From contig NC_056052.1 of the NCBI RefSeq assembly GCF_004379255.2, positions 7,006,001 through 7,070,000 on the forward strand: DNA of 64,000 nt, in the 5' to 3' direction. Made by a program: the position numbers and the translations under genes. The DNA comes from Salvia splendens (taxonomy: Eukaryota > Streptophyta > Magnoliopsida > Lamiales > Lamiaceae). The notes under the pieces are model-generated. The model ran no database searches. It had not been told where the DNA came from and worked only from the letters and a program-made list of their open reading frames with translations. Below are positions 25,660-38,513 of this stretch, piece by piece (the first letter of the stretch is position 1; every line of letters begins with the position of its first letter).

Positions 25660-28600
25660 ATGGAGGGTGGAGAGGTGATGGTGAATGGTGGGACTTCAAA
25701 TGGGTATGGATGTGGCGTTCCATGTGGAAATGGGTTGGGGAAATTATGCAGCGAGAATGGGTCGAGAGGAACCAGTGTTTCGGAAGACGCGAATGGGAAT
25801 TTAGCTGATGTGGTGTTGGAGGATTGGGAGAATTATTGGGAAGACATTAGTGATCGGTTAATGATTTTGCCGTTGGTAAGTGATTCTGTTATCAAGGGAA
25901 TGGTGACTGCTGTGGAGCAAGACTGTGCTGAACGAATTGCTGCGCAGGAACTGGAAATGACTAGTTTGAAGGAGAGATTGCAGTCTTATGAGGTGGGTCT
26001 TGGTAAATATGAGGATGTAAGGTTGCCAATGGCTCATAAAGAATATGATATTGGGAAATCTTCTTGTTCAGCTTGTGTCTGCCAGAAACGTGAAAGTATG
26101 AGGGAAGAATTGAATGGTTTAAGGAATTTTGCGAGAGAGCAGTTCAAGAAGGCTGAAAAAGAGATTGAGTGTGCTATAAGATCTAATCTGGCCAAGAAGA
26201 CCAGTTCGGGGTTGGTCGGCTTGGGTGGAATATTGGATGAGATGCATTCGGGTAGCTGGGTTGATGTAAATAATACGCTGCAATGCCTAAATACAAAGTT
26301 TGATACTGTATGCGAAAAGGTGGATGATCTATTGTTCTGCTCCGATATCTCATTTTGTGAATGTCAGCAGGGTGATAAATTATTAGCAAAAGTTCAGAAT
26401 GTAGCTACACAAACAATGTTTACGAGTTCTTCAAAGGAGTTTGAGGAGAACATGTTGAAACAAGAATTTCAACTTTGTGGAATACAAAACATGGATTGGC
26501 TTGAAAAGTTCAATGATGTAGCTTCTTTAGGGACCAAGTTGGAAGCAATTCAGAAGTCACTCTCCATGCCCGAAGCAGAGTTAGTTTCTCATGGATCTAA
26601 TGATTTGGACAATTTGCACCCTAAGGCTTTCGGCAACCACGTGACTCGGCCAACCTCACTTTATGGAGAAAATGGGACAGTGGATGAACCAAATGTCCAT
26701 GTTGCAGAGAGCTATGATTTTCAGCTGTTTAAACACATGTCTAAAGAAGCATTGGTGACTTATTTTACTAACAGTATTACTAAAATTAAGAGAGATCATG
26801 AGTCAGATCTACACCAGATGACTGATATTTATTTCAGTTTGAAACGGGAATACCTCAAAATGAAGGGGTCTTTCGTGGCAAACATGAAATATGAAGAATT
26901 TGATGCACTAAGGAAAAAGATTGCTCAAGTTAGTTCAAAATTGGAGAACTTCCTCTCAGAAAATGAACAATTTCCTGCATTGACCAAAAGTCTTCAGAGT
27001 AGGGAAAATATGAAGCATAGACTAGAGAGTCTTCTATCTGAAAATCATCACTTGAGAGGTTGTCTCATTGACAAGGAAAATGAGGTAAAGAGTCTAAAAG
27101 AGCAGGTTTCGAGTGCGGCTTCAGAAATCTTGCAGCATTCTTTGGCTGAGAAAAACCTTCTAAAGCTAGTGGAAAGCCTCCGGTGTGCTTTGAAAGAATC
27201 ATGTATAAAAGCTTCACTCGGTGAAGAAATATATAAATCTGTTCTCAGGGCACAGATTGCACAGACCAGGCGCAGGTCTGTCGATTTGGACATGGAGTTG
27301 CTGATAACTCGAGGAATTTATGATATCATTCTGAGGGAAGCTGCTATTCCTGTTGAAACTGCAAGCAAATATGGAATTGAAGATTCAGATATTGAAACAT
27401 TGTTAATGCAAGGGTTTAATGCATTGCTATTCACAGAGATTATCAGGGATTCATGGAAACAACTGGACAACTTGAATCAGAAAGTTCTTATCAATGAAGA
27501 AAAAGTAGCTTGTTTGGAGAGAAAATCTCTTGAAAAGGAAAATGAGTTAATGCTGGAGGTTGAGGAGAAGGAGAAATTAAAGCAGGAGATACAAGATCTG
27601 AGACTTGCAATGGAAGATAAAGAGAAGTTAGAAATGGATTTGTCATTGGCATTGTCAAAAGAGAAGGAGCAGTTTGAGCTTGCTTTAACAGACCTTATTA
27701 CTGTTAGAGAAGATGCTAGTCGGCAACAGAAGCTGGTTACTGAGAGCAATAGAGACTTGGAATCATTACGGCTCAAACATGTAGAAGCATTAGATCAGAT
27801 TGAAGTATGTAAATCAGAAATAAATAAGCTTGGTCAAAAGCTTTCTCAAACAGAAGCAGTGTTAACCAAAGCCGACATAGAGAAAAGCGCAACATTTACA
27901 CGTATCCAAGAATTGCATGATAAGTTATCATTAAGGGAAACTAGGGAGACTACAATAAAAAAGGAAATGGAAAGGGCTGCCAACAGATTCTCAAAACTCT
28001 TTTCTGAATTTGAATGGAGAGTATCAGGGGCAATAAAAAGCACTAGTTCAAGGTACTTCATGCAACCTTATGTTTCAGTGTGATTTCAATCTCTCATGAG
28101 TTTCAGTGCACTTGAGAGTATGCTCTTTTTGTATATCTTTTTCTTGTTCTAATTTCCCTTTAGATCTCAGGGAGATGGTTTTGTGGTATATTGCTTGTAT
28201 AATTTTTCATTATTTACAAGATATCAATATGCTGTTTTTGGCACGTCATAAGTTTTTTTTATTTTATTCAGTAGTATTTTGGATAGGAATTTCTCGTGTG
28301 AAAGCTAAGTCACTTTTTCATTCCTTTTATTGTAAAATGATTTGCACTCTAATATGCAAATGCCAGGCTGGAAGATGCCAATTCTCCATTGAAAGCTATT
28401 ACTGAGATGGCTAATGAACTTAGAAGATCTGAGCTGCTGTACAAACAGAAACTAGAAAGGGGAAATACTGATCTCAAAATGGCTGAGTCCGAGGTAACTA
28501 CGTATAATAATGTTTTACTTTGGGATGCCAAAATCACATATTATGGTTATGCTAATTTTTGCTTTATGCTAACATGTCCAGCATTCTGCTGCACCATTAT

Positions 28601-29056
28601 TGGAAGTTGTCACGTGCTTATTGAATTCGGGAAATCCCTTTAGGCTTCTGACCGTCTGACTTATTGAATACACTTCTCTGTTTCAGGTTGATCTCTTGGG
28701 AGATGAGGTGGATACCTTGTTGAGATTGCTTGAAAAAATCTATATTGCGCTTGATCATTATTCTCCGGTTTTAAAACATTACCCTGGGGTAAGTAAAAAA
28801 ATCATTTTCCTTTTCCATATATAACTATATCTCATTTGTTCATGTGCATCTTGTATAACTTCTTGAATAGATCATTGGAAAAAATTACTGGCTATGAAGT
28901 ATTCCTTACCTAGTTGCCTTGTGTCATATAAATGACTACTGCTTCCTAACTCAAATCTACTTCCAGTATAAATTTGTTATGGCATAAGTGCAGGTCATTG
29001 AGATTCTTGAGCTGGTCAAGAGAGAATTAAGTGGAGAATCTACTAGAATGTTATGA
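25660..29056 (+). CDS. WAP: WPP domain-associated protein (WAP), long coiled coil, four exons
   Basis: A plant-specific coiled-coil protein. The tomato founder binds the WPP domain of MAF1, an outer nuclear envelope/Golgi-associated protein. Exons are 25660-28052, 28367-28493, 28687-28788 and 28994-29056; total 894 residues against about 830 in tomato. Diagnostic blocks are [19 protein letters not shown] and [20 protein letters not shown] near the N-terminus, and [20 protein letters not shown] in the middle. Long heptad-rich Glu/Lys/Leu stretches follow (about residues 430-800). The C-terminal end is [17 protein letters not shown] then [12 protein letters not shown]. The ATG at 25660 is the first after a likely 5' UTR intron. 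A 3' UTR intron (donor near 29074) is possible. Similarity was recognised from memory; Arabidopsis relatives are annotated as myosin-heavy-chain-like. Confidence 0.85.
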
Positions 29057-30140
29057 TATACTCCATGGCAAGGTAAGAAGGGCGTTTAACCCAAAGGCAG
29101 TTTCTATAGTGATCTTGAACAAAAAACATGCTCATTGCACTGAAAATAATGAGCTAATTTTGATTCAAATTGATGATAGTATAACATAGTAACTGTTAAT
29201 AGCATTTACATTACCAGAATCAAGTATATGGTTCTGTTTGTTTTATCTCATTTTCAATTTGACAACGTAATGCTGATTTTAATGTGAATTATTTCTTCTG
29301 AACGAATGAGTGCAGATCTCTTCCTATAGAGACAGACGATCCGAGCTCCTACAGTGTACAGCAACCGGGTAGTTGAACCAGAAGTTTACTAGGTAGATAA
29401 GACAAGAGCCTTTTTTTGCAGCGTGCGAGGCCAAACAATGCCTCTAGTTAGCCATTTCTCATCAACTTATGTAAATGATCCCGTGTAAATCATATGTTCG
29501 TTTAGTTCAATTAAATTAAGGAAGACTCACTTATTTGTTCATTCCCTTTCCATGAATTTGGTGCTCTTGGCAATTTGACAGCATATTTGCCTTATTTATG
29601 GAGTAGTTTGTAACGCTTATCGTAAACATTTACAATGTGTTGATTACTCGCACCTATCATATATGGCCATTACGTTGTCAAGTAATTGCTTCATTAATTT
29701 TTGCTTTTAATCTTCTCAATTCCAAACAATATACTCCATATTATAATTACCAAATACGTAAATGTGATTAAATATCAAAGAATGCACACCTCAATTCTCA
29801 AATGTGATATTTCAGTGTTTAAATCTTTTTCACTTAAGCTTTTGTTTAACAACAGTATTTATTTAACTAACATTTGTTTAAGATTTTACTGTTAGCATTT
29901 TTTTTGAACATAATCGAATATGGGTTTATAACAACAAAATTCGTTTGATTTTTTTTATAAAATAATTGGGCCTTTTTATGGGCTGAATTGGGTTGCACTG
30001 ATCCAAAATATATTTTTTTTTGGCAATTTCTGAATTGAAAAACCCTAGAGCACTTCTCCACTGAAATCTCTACTGTCATTCATCTCATTTTGATCCAGCA
30101 ATTTCTCGAACAGGAGTTAAGGTTTAGGAAATTGCCGGAA
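29057..30140. other. Intergenic between WAP and OLA1
   Basis: The WAP 3' UTR with a likely spliced intron (CAAGGTAAGAAG near 29070 to TGCAG near 29315), then AT-rich sequence and the OLA1 promoter. A telo-box AAACCCTAG occurs at 30040-30048. Confidence 0.4.
30040..30048 (+). promoter_or_regulatory. Telo-box AAACCCTAG in the OLA1 leader
   Basis: Lies about 95 bp upstream of the OLA1 start codon, a common place for telo-boxes in plant translation-related genes. Function is inferred. Confidence 0.5.
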
Positions 30141-33100
30141 ATGCCTCCGAAAGCAGCTAAATCGAAGGAAGCCCCAGCTGAGAGGCCGATTCTTGGACGT
30201 TTTTCTTCTCACCTGAAGATTGGAATTGTAAGTATCCCCTTTTTAAACTGGTTTGACCTATTGGTTGATTTTTAAATGATGAAGCTGCTCATCTTATCAA
30301 ATTAGAGTGATAGCGCATAATCTAGGAATATTCATGCAGTTGATTCTAATTGAATAGTTTGGTTAGGGAAATGTTTTTTAAGGATGAATTTTGTGCTCAC
30401 TTAATTCGGTATGGTGAGGTTCGAATTAATGGAAAAAGCTTAAATTGTATGATTGGTGAATCGGTGCTGAATAATTCTAAAACATCTTAGTTTTTGAGAT
30501 AATCCTGATATTCAGTAATGAAGAATTAAATTGTTCAACTCTATTCGTTTCTAGTGTAGCAACATTTGGAGAGTTTAATGCATTTTGTAATTTATTAACT
30601 GGAACGTATTTTCAGGTTGGGTTGCCAAACGTAGGGAAATCGACTCTATTCAATACCCTGACTAAGCTGTCTATACCGGCTGAAAACTTTCCTTTCTGTA
30701 CCATTGAGCCCAATGAGGCTCGAGTGAATATTCCTGATGAGAGATTTGACTGGCTATGTCAACTCTTCAAGCCGAAGAGCGAGGTTCTTTATACATAATG
30801 GTTCTCTATCAGTGTTTGGGTAGGATTCTGTATCTTCTTGATTCATTAATGGTAGTTTTAATCTCTGTGATGTAGGTATCAGCTTTCCTAGAAATTCATG
30901 ATATTGCTGGACTTGTTCGTGGTGCTCATGAAGGACAAGGACTTGGGAACAATTTCTTGTCGCATATCCGTGCCGTTGATGGAATTTTTCATGTTTTACG
31001 TAAGCTGATATCTTTGGATCTTTCATTTGTCAAATAGCTTTTGAATGTGATGCGAGACTGATAGTATTGATTTTCCACAGTTTGAGAAGAATGCGCTGTT
31101 TCTTTATCTGTGAATTTTACATGCCATATGATACCTTATTACTTATAGATTTTCCCTTTACATGCATGGGAGTGATTTTGAATATTAGGAGTATATTTTT
31201 AATTTTTATTTATTTCATGATTTCCTATATGTGGAGCTTGATCATGGCATTTAGCTAGTTTTAAGCCTCTGCATGGTCCATGGCATTTAGAGCATCTTAC
31301 TTATATCGTGAAAAAGGACACTGTTTTTGCATGAAATTTTTTTTGTCATTTTATTTGAATGTAATTTCTTAATGGAGTTTCACCTTTTAGGTGCATTTGA
31401 GGATCCCGATATTATCCATGTTGATGACTTGGTGGATCCTGTGAGGGATCTTGAGACAATATCTGCAGAACTACGTCTGAAGGTAGGTTTGGTTCCACTA
31501 CTACTATCACTGTTTATTTATTTTGGTTCTAGATACTTAAACGGTTATCCGCTCTCTTACCAGTTAGTGAAATATGTTGAAGCTTGAGCTAGTAGATGTT
31601 AAGAGTCTTAAGACTATGCAAGAACTTTTCATTCAATGTTTAACGGGTTTTACTGGTTTGAACATTAATGTTTTATGTTATGGTAGGATATTGAGTTCAT
31701 GGAGAGGCGAATTGAAGATCTTGAGAAGAGCATGAAGAGGAGCAATGACAAGCAACTAAAAATTGAGCACGAGTTGTGCCTGCGGGTTTGTACTAATTAT
31801 TGACAAATAAAAGCGAATAGTAATACAATAGTGATGATTTGCCAACTAAAAGTGAAATAAAAACTATTCTTGATGCCCAACTGACCAAAGTAGTGATTGT
31901 CAGCATTTAAGAGCAAATAAATACTGAACTAATAGTGATTACTCCTCATACAAAGCTAACTAAAATAGTGATTGGGCTATGATAATTATTGTTGTGACTA
32001 TAGTTGAAATTTAGTATCACCTTCAGCAAGGGTGTAGTACTAAATCTTGAATTTTTGGGTTCACTAGATCAAGGCAACTTTGGATGAGGGAAAGGATGTC
32101 CGCCTGGTGGATTGGAAAGCTGTTGAAGTTGAGATACTGAATACTTTTCAGTTGCTCACTGCAAAGCCTGTTGTTTACTTGGTGAGTAAGTGAATCCAAT
32201 ATGAAGGTGTTTATTGTTTTGAATTTTAGTATAATAATCTCTCAGCTTCACTGCAATATTAATTTCAGTTTATTGAGTCTCATACTTACTTTGGTAGCTA
32301 AACTTCTGCTTCTCAGTGGAAACCTTATAGAATTTTAGTGAATGAAGACTGAAGAAAGATGCTTCTTTTATTTATTACTTTTAAATAATCATTATGAGAA
32401 GTAATATCTATTTAATTAATGAATTCTATTTAATACTTAATTAAATATAAGAACAAGATGAACTGGAACCGAGATCTGTGCAGATGTCTCTTTTCCATTA
32501 GAATAAGCTCCAGCATTGTTCATTCTTACAATTGTTACTTCGTACAGGTAAACATGAGTGAGAAAGACTATCAAAGAAAAAAGAACAAGTTTCTCCCAAA
32601 GATCCATGCTTGGTACATTCCATCCGTTTACAATTCCCTAATTCTTTGTTGTCCTTGAAACTTCACATAAACTCATTGGTATATGTAAACCTTTTTTTCC
32701 TGCTCACCCACACATGGTCTTCTCCAGTTGCGCCCTGCTTTTTCATCGTGCCTTTCATGAGTTTCATTTGATCATGTAGGGTGCAAGAGCATGGTGGTGA
32801 AATCATGATCCCTTTCAGCTGTGCTCTTGAGAGGAATCTTGCTGATATATCCCCAGATGAAGCTGCTAAATATTGTGAGGAAAACAAGGTCCAAAGGTAG
32901 GTGCAATAATGATTTATCTCAAATATATGCTGTAAATATCTTTGAAAATTCAACTCCATTGATATTCAGATCCCTCTAACCAAGCATATTTTCTTATGTA
33001 ATAAAGAAATTCCTTCTGTGACGGAGCATTTCCTTAACTGTTAGTATATTTAAAACATTCTTTATTTAAGAAGTAATGTTTAAGTTTGAATAATCCATAA

Positions 33101-34322
33101 TTAACTTCTAGACTGGATACTGGAGTGTTGTTTTAGTAATTTAATTGGTTCATATTGAATTTCTTATGTTACAGTGCTCTTCCAAAGATCATTAAGACTG
33201 GATTTGCAGCCATTAATCTTATATACTTTTTCACTGCAGGGCCAGATGAGGTACTTTACAACCTACTTTTTTTTTCACTCCCATAATTGTAACAGTACAT
33301 TTTTCTATATGATTTATAGCAACTAGAAAATAACATTGTTCTTGTGTACCCTGTTGTTTATTAGCTTTATTTAGTGTAAGTCACTACTTTTGAGTGAATC
33401 CATAATTCAAATTATAGTTACTCCAATAGAAGTTGAAGTTTGTGCAGTCTAGCCATATTTGCCTCTGTGATGCACTAAGGAAGCTCTTCAGATATTGCAT
33501 TTCATTCGTCATTCTTAAGCTTCTGACAATATTTACTGGCTATGCGTCCAACTTGCTCTCTTTCAGGTAAAGTGTTGGCAAATTCGTCGACAGACTAAAG
33601 CGCCTCAAGCTGCAGGAGCAATTCACACTGATTTTGAAAGAGGTTTCATATGTGCTGAGGTACTTTTCTCCAATCATGGGGAGCTGTTGTTTGTTTCTTT
33701 TATTTCAGTCATGTCATGGTTATATTCTACGTATAGGTTGATACCTCATTTTTGTTGACTTTTTTTTAATCATTTTCTGGCATTCTTTAAAAAAAATCAT
33801 TTTATAAAAAATGTTCTCTGTACCGTCATCAATGAGCAAACTCTTGAATTTTCATTCACATTATGATGGATTCTGGAACTGATTATCTAAGGGCACTACT
33901 TCTACTCTTTCTAAACACGTACCATATTCTTTACTGCATCTTCTCCATAGACTTTAATTTTTTGTTTGACTCCATTGTTTGCAATCATCAGTTTGTTGTT
34001 AAATATTAATGGATCTTTTGTGAAATAGATCTTTTTCTCGACTTAGGAACCTCTTTGCTTATCCTTCCTATCTTGTATTTTAGGTTATGAAATTCGAAGA
34101 TCTAAAGGAACTTGGAAGTGAATCAGCGGTGAAGGTAGAGTATTTAATTCTGTGGTTGATGGCCACTCCTTTTGTTACCATTTCCCCATTATCGGACACT
34201 TGATGAACTTATCTCTTGCACAGGCCTCTGGGAAGTACCGGCAGGAAGGGAAGACATACGTTGTCCAGGACGGGGACATTATTTTCTTCAAGTTCAACGT
34301 CTCTGGCGGTGGGAAGAAGTGA
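30141..34322 (+). CDS. OLA1: Obg-like ATPase 1 (YchF family), twelve exons
   Basis: A cytosolic P-loop ATPase of the OBG/YchF family that associates with ribosomes and modulates stress responses. Exons: 30141-30227, 30616-30783, 30876-30999, 31391-31482, 31687-31785, 32068-32181, 32548-32612, 32780-32896, 33175-33250, 33567-33659, 34084-34134 and 34224-34322. Every junction is GT-AG and in frame. The protein is 394 residues, exactly the usual plant length. G1 is GLPNVGKST (residues 31-39), G3 is DIAGLV, and the G4 position reads NMSE (230-233) instead of NKxD, the change that switches this family from GTP to ATP. A coiled-coil arm follows G3 ([19 protein letters not shown]). The TGS domain is C-terminal, ending [18 protein letters not shown]. 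No defect is visible. Confidence 0.97.
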
Positions 34323-35048
34323 GACTTTCTATCGCATCCCCTTCCCATTTTTCATTACCAGGTAGAGAAATTGGATACTATTATTGTAACTTATATCTGG
34401 TTCATGGGTATAGTACAAATTTCTTGATCTTGATTAGAAATACTGTGTTGTACTAGTTTTGCTTCTTGATCCCAAATTGATATAATCATCTCTATATTTT
34501 CTTAAATCGCTCTGTATGTTTTGGGTATGCTTAGTGTGACATTTTCCCCTTGCAGTAAAAGTGAAAGTTTTGGTTGTGTGTACATTGATTGTGGTTGGGC
34601 ATTTCCCATATGGTGATTAAATTGTTATCTATGTACATTGATTGTGGTTGTACCCCAAGCTTATATTGTGGGACCATAGGCCGTTCATTGTGATGATTGA
34701 GCCCACATCTTCACATCTTCACATTTAAATTAATGTGTCCCACATTTATTTTGTGTGTTTTCAAAGATGGAATGAAAGGCATTCAAGGCAAATCAAGAAT
34801 AAATGAACTTGCAAAGATTGGGTAACATGATAATAGCTTTAGATATTTTTCCTTTTGTTTGTACCTACCTGCATGGTGAGTTCATTGTTGCAAAACCGAG
34901 TTAAAATAGTAGTATCTGTATAAATAAATTAGTATTAAGTAAACGACATGTTTTGAGGTCAATCTAAAAATAAAAATAAAATGTACATTTATGTATGAGC
35001 TCAATATGATGGCATGATGTATAATTTAATACATATGTTGCTATGCTA
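34323..35048. other. 3' region of OLA1 and spacer
   Basis: The presumed 3' UTR followed by AT-rich spacer. The phrase GTGTACATTGATTGTGGTTG is nearly repeated (about 34578 and 34635), a short direct duplication. No gene is seen. Confidence 0.4.
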
Positions 35049-35051
35049 TTA

Positions 35052-37038
35052 GAGCACCCGCAACGCGTGCCGCCGGCGTTCCGCGTGCCGTTCCGCCGGA
35101 ACGGTTTCGCCGCGGAACGCGTTGCGGCGCTGCATTCCGCTCCCGTCCCGTTCCCATTCCGTGCCGGGTGCCGTCGGCACGTAACGCGGCACGGAACAAG
35201 CCGCCACGCGCCTGGGCGACGTGGCCGATCCCCGTGCGTGCGTGCTTCCCACTCGCCGGCCCGCGAGTGGGACACGTCAGCAATGACGCAATAATTATTT
35301 TTTTATATAAAAATCGAATTTTAAAAAAAAAAAAAAAATTTTTTAAACGGTAACATTACCGTTTTTTTTAACTTTTTCTTAATTTTTTTAATTTTTATTT
35401 TTATTTTCTTATTCTATAAATACACCTAATTCATTCATTTTATACACAACTACACATCTATTCTTCCTACATCAACATCAATTTCTCTCCAATTTTCATA
35501 TTCTATCTCTTCAAAAAATGTCTGGCGACGGCAATTACGGTGGTGGCGGCGCCGGAGGGTGGGATCTCAACGCGTTCGGCGATTGGGAGACCATGTACAA
35601 CACACTTGGTGGTTCTGGGTCATCGACGCCGGGCACGCAGGGGTCGGCGACGCCGGGTGGGTACCAACCACCCACTTTCGATGTGGATGCCTACGCTCGA
35701 GGCTCCCGCTCGCAGCTTTCCCAGGGTTTGTCCCAGATTCGGGAGGATATCCCCGTTGAACCCACTCAGGGAGGAGGCCGAGGCGGTGGAAGCTACAGGG
35801 CTGCGTCTGAGGCACCCGAGGAGGATGAGGAGGAGGAGCCGGAGGATCTGGGCCGGCATCCCTACACCAACGAAGAAACAAAGGCGGTGTACACCGCCTG
35901 GCTCACCGTCTCATATGATCCCATCGTCGGCAACCAACAAGCCGCCAAGTGCTTCTGGGAAAAGGTCCGTGATGTCTACCACGAGACTAAGCCGAAAGGG
36001 GCCCGGAAGCGCAAATATACAATGCTTCGTGCTCACTTTGGCCGAGTCGATTTACAGGTCAAAAAATTCTGCGGGATCTACTCCACCGAAGTGGCGCACT
36101 ACCAAAGCGGAGCTTCGGGCGCCGACATACTGAGGGCGGCTTTGCGCGCCTTCCACCAGGACACCGGTGTACAGTTCAAATATGTTGATATTTGGCAGCT
36201 CGTCAAGGACGAGGAAAGGTGGGCCGGTGGTGTCCGCTCCAGCTCGGGATCAACCTCAAAGCGGACGAAGCACACGACGAGCGGCCAGTACTCGTCTGGT
36301 GACACCGATGCGCCCAGTGATCGTGGCACGCAGGAGGTTGGGGTTACGGCCGCCGAGTACGAGGGATCTAGCCGTGGGCGCCGTCGTCCGCAAGGGACGA
36401 AGGCGGCGAAAGCGGCTAGAGCGAGGAAGGGCCGAGGAGAATCAAGCCAGTCGGCCTCGGGATCGGGCTCACAAGGAGGCTCGAACACACTTATGGTGGC
36501 GTACATAACCGCCACAATGGCGGACACTTCCCGCTTCTCGTACGCCCAATACACGGCCTGGTGGAACGGAATTGTGCATATGGCAGGACTACTTGGTCTT
36601 CCCCCTCCCCCTAAACCTCGACCGCCTCCGGAGGATGATTCGCCGGCGGAGTAGTTTTTTTATTTTCCCACGTTTAATTGTGTGTTTTTTATTGTGTGTT
36701 TTTTATTTTTTTAGGATTTGAATTGTGTGTTTTTTTTAATTTTTTTAAGTTTAAGTTGTAATTTTTTTTAATATTGTGTGTTTTTTAATAAAGTATGTTT
36801 GTTTTTTAATAAAGTATGTTTGTTTTTTAATAAAGTGTGTTTATTTAATTTAATTTAGTTGGAAATAAAAATAAAAATTGAAATAGAATGAATAGTAATT
36901 TAAGGAACGGTTAAGGAACGGTTAAGGAACGGAGGGTTGCAGGTTCCGTTCCTTAGTTAAGGAATGGAGTAAAAAAGTACAGTGGGGTCCTCAAATAGTG
37001 GTTTAAGGAACGGTATAGGAACAGCGTTGTGGATGGCC
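35052..37038 (+). mobile_element. PIF/Harbinger-type element carrying only a Myb-like gene
   Basis: 1,987 bp bounded by TTA (35049-35051 and 37039-37041), the 3-bp target site of PIF/Harbinger. The ends are GAGCACCCGCAACGCGT and, on the other strand, GGCCATCCACAACGCTG, imperfect inverted repeats. The left side has a GC-rich leader and an ACGGTAACATTACCGT palindrome (35347-35362). The right side has 12-bp tandem GGTTAAGGAACG units at about 36902-36932. One intronless gene lies inside. No DDE transposase is present, so mobility would depend on a transposase from elsewhere. Confidence 0.75.
35518..36654 (+). CDS. Myb/SANT-like (trihelix-type) protein of a PIF/Harbinger element
   Basis: A 378-residue intronless gene inside the transposable element. 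The N-terminus is Gly/Ser/Asp-rich (1-100), then comes an acidic stretch EEDEEEEPED (101-110). Residues about 113-236 form a Myb/SANT-like domain of the type seen in the second gene of PIF/Harbinger elements and in plant proteins often mislabelled 'glutathione S-transferase T3-like'; signature residues are PYTNEETKAVYTAWL, FWEKVRDVYHE and MLRAHFGRVDLQVKKF. A basic Arg/Lys/Ala-rich segment (286-307) could be a nuclear signal, and the C-terminus is Pro-rich. In active Harbinger systems this protein brings the transposase to the element ends. Here no transposase accompanies it. The frame is open throughout, and a TATA-like TATAAATA lies about 100 bp upstream. A second, dead copy lies at 9251-9607. 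Confidence 0.8.
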   Translation: MSGDGNYGGGGAGGWDLNAFGDWETMYNTLGGSGSSTPGTQGSATPGGYQPPTFDVDAYARGSRSQLSQGLSQIREDIPVEPTQGGGRGGGSYRAASEAPEEDEEEEPEDLGRHPYTNEETKAVYTAWLTVSYDPIVGNQQAAKCFWEKVRDVYHETKPKGARKRKYTMLRAHFGRVDLQVKKFCGIYSTEVAHYQSGASGADILRAALRAFHQDTGVQFKYVDIWQLVKDEERWAGGVRSSSGSTSKRTKHTTSGQYSSGDTDAPSDRGTQEVGVTAAEYEGSSRGRRRPQGTKAAKAARARKGRGESSQSASGSGSQGGSNTLMVAYITATMADTSRFSYAQYTAWWNGIVHMAGLLGLPPPPKPRPPPEDDSPAE

Positions 37039-37041
37039 TTA

Positions 37042-38513
37042 TCGCTCTACATGAACAAACTAGCAACCCTTCGCACCAAAGATATATTGAGAAACCAGAT
37101 GCCATCCTTTCGGTTAATTGCCATTTAAATCCCACTTTTTTTTTTTTTATTAATTTCTAATCTGATCCATAATTTTTCAAATTGAAATATTAACTCTTTA
37201 ATTTTCTCAAATGTCCCATATCTGTCAAAATAAAATATAGTATGACAAAATCAGATATGATATGACAACAAAGCATCATTTTTTCAGATAAAATGACATA
37301 ACTCTATATTAAGAGAAAATTAAAAGACTATCAATTTATCCGTAACAATGTGGTTTTAGGCTACGTCAATTTTGATTCTGACTTTTATGGGACAATTGCA
37401 GAAAATTGAAAAATTATAATTTTATATTCCAGTTTCCAAAATTATGAATCATATATTCCAGTTTCCAATGTTATGGGACAAACTAGATTAATAAAGAAAG
37501 TTTAATTTATTTGACAATCATGCCTATTTTAAAAACTAAATTGTGAGGAAAAAAACATTATTTATCTCAATGCATAGCTTAAAAGGATTATATGCTATGA
37601 TTATGGAATGCTTATCACGCTATACACTAAAAATTCTATTATCAAATTATAACATAAGAAATCAAAATTAAAAAGGAAGGAGTATAAAATCCGAGAAGAT
37701 GATACAGCTCGAATACTAAATGTTGGTGTGGTGTGGGGGTCTCTCTCACGATTCCCCATAGATGGGGGAATCAGCAGCCTAGCTAGGGTGATTACGGTTG
37801 TCTTCATCAAAAATAAAGTTTGGATTTTTAAGTGATTTATAATTCCATGACATGATTTCCCCTTCTTTTTTGGCGGGTAAATATACATTCCTTTTTTCCC
37901 TCCACAAAATTTCAACACATAAAAAACAAAGATTCATGACAAGATTCCCCTTTGTCAATGTACTTGCCTAGCTGCAGCCTGCATGATCTTTTCTTGTGTT
38001 TCTGTATCACCTTAACATGTTTAAATGCTCCCTTTCCATGTTTGGTAATAAAGCTAATCACTCAACAATCAGTAATTCTAAACAATGGTACCAACGCCAT
38101 AATTAAGGATTTCATTTTCTTTCAAGTTGAGAGAGAGAGAGAGAGAAAGGGTTGTGAGGTTTTTGTGGTGTTATTAGAATCTTTCTTTCCCCTCATAATC
38201 ATGCTTTTGATCCAAGGGCTTTTATGGGTCCATTGCTTTCATTGTCTTTAATTTGCAGTGTAGGTTTGAAGGCCATTTTGTGGCAAAAGTAGGAAATTTT
38301 CTCTACTTACTACTCCACTTGCACTAGTATCCTTTTGAAGCTTTTATGAAGTAGAAAGTTCAAATCTTTGCTAAATCTCTGAATATATATAGTGTTGGGT
38401 GTATTTTCTTGGCGTTGCTGCACTTTTATTGCTCTTAAATTCTGTTTAAGAAGTTGCATTTTTCATTGAATACTGTTGTACTTGTTGCTTTGTGGTGACA
38501 TTATTGATTTAGG
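37042..38513. other. GHR1 upstream region
   Basis: No gene is seen. It is AT-rich, with a (GA)n run at about 38128-38146 and a long leader-like stretch. The sequence TTTAGG directly before the GHR1 ATG resembles a splice acceptor, so a 5' UTR intron is likely. About 37180-37340 contains AT-rich palindromic words around ATATGATATGACA that I could not assign. Confidence 0.4.

Noticed and set aside
36099..36554. 151-codon frame antisense to the Myb-like gene, and similar long frames at 35540-36133
   Set aside because: These are shadows caused by the high GC content of the Myb-like gene; their composition is Arg/Pro-rich without domains.
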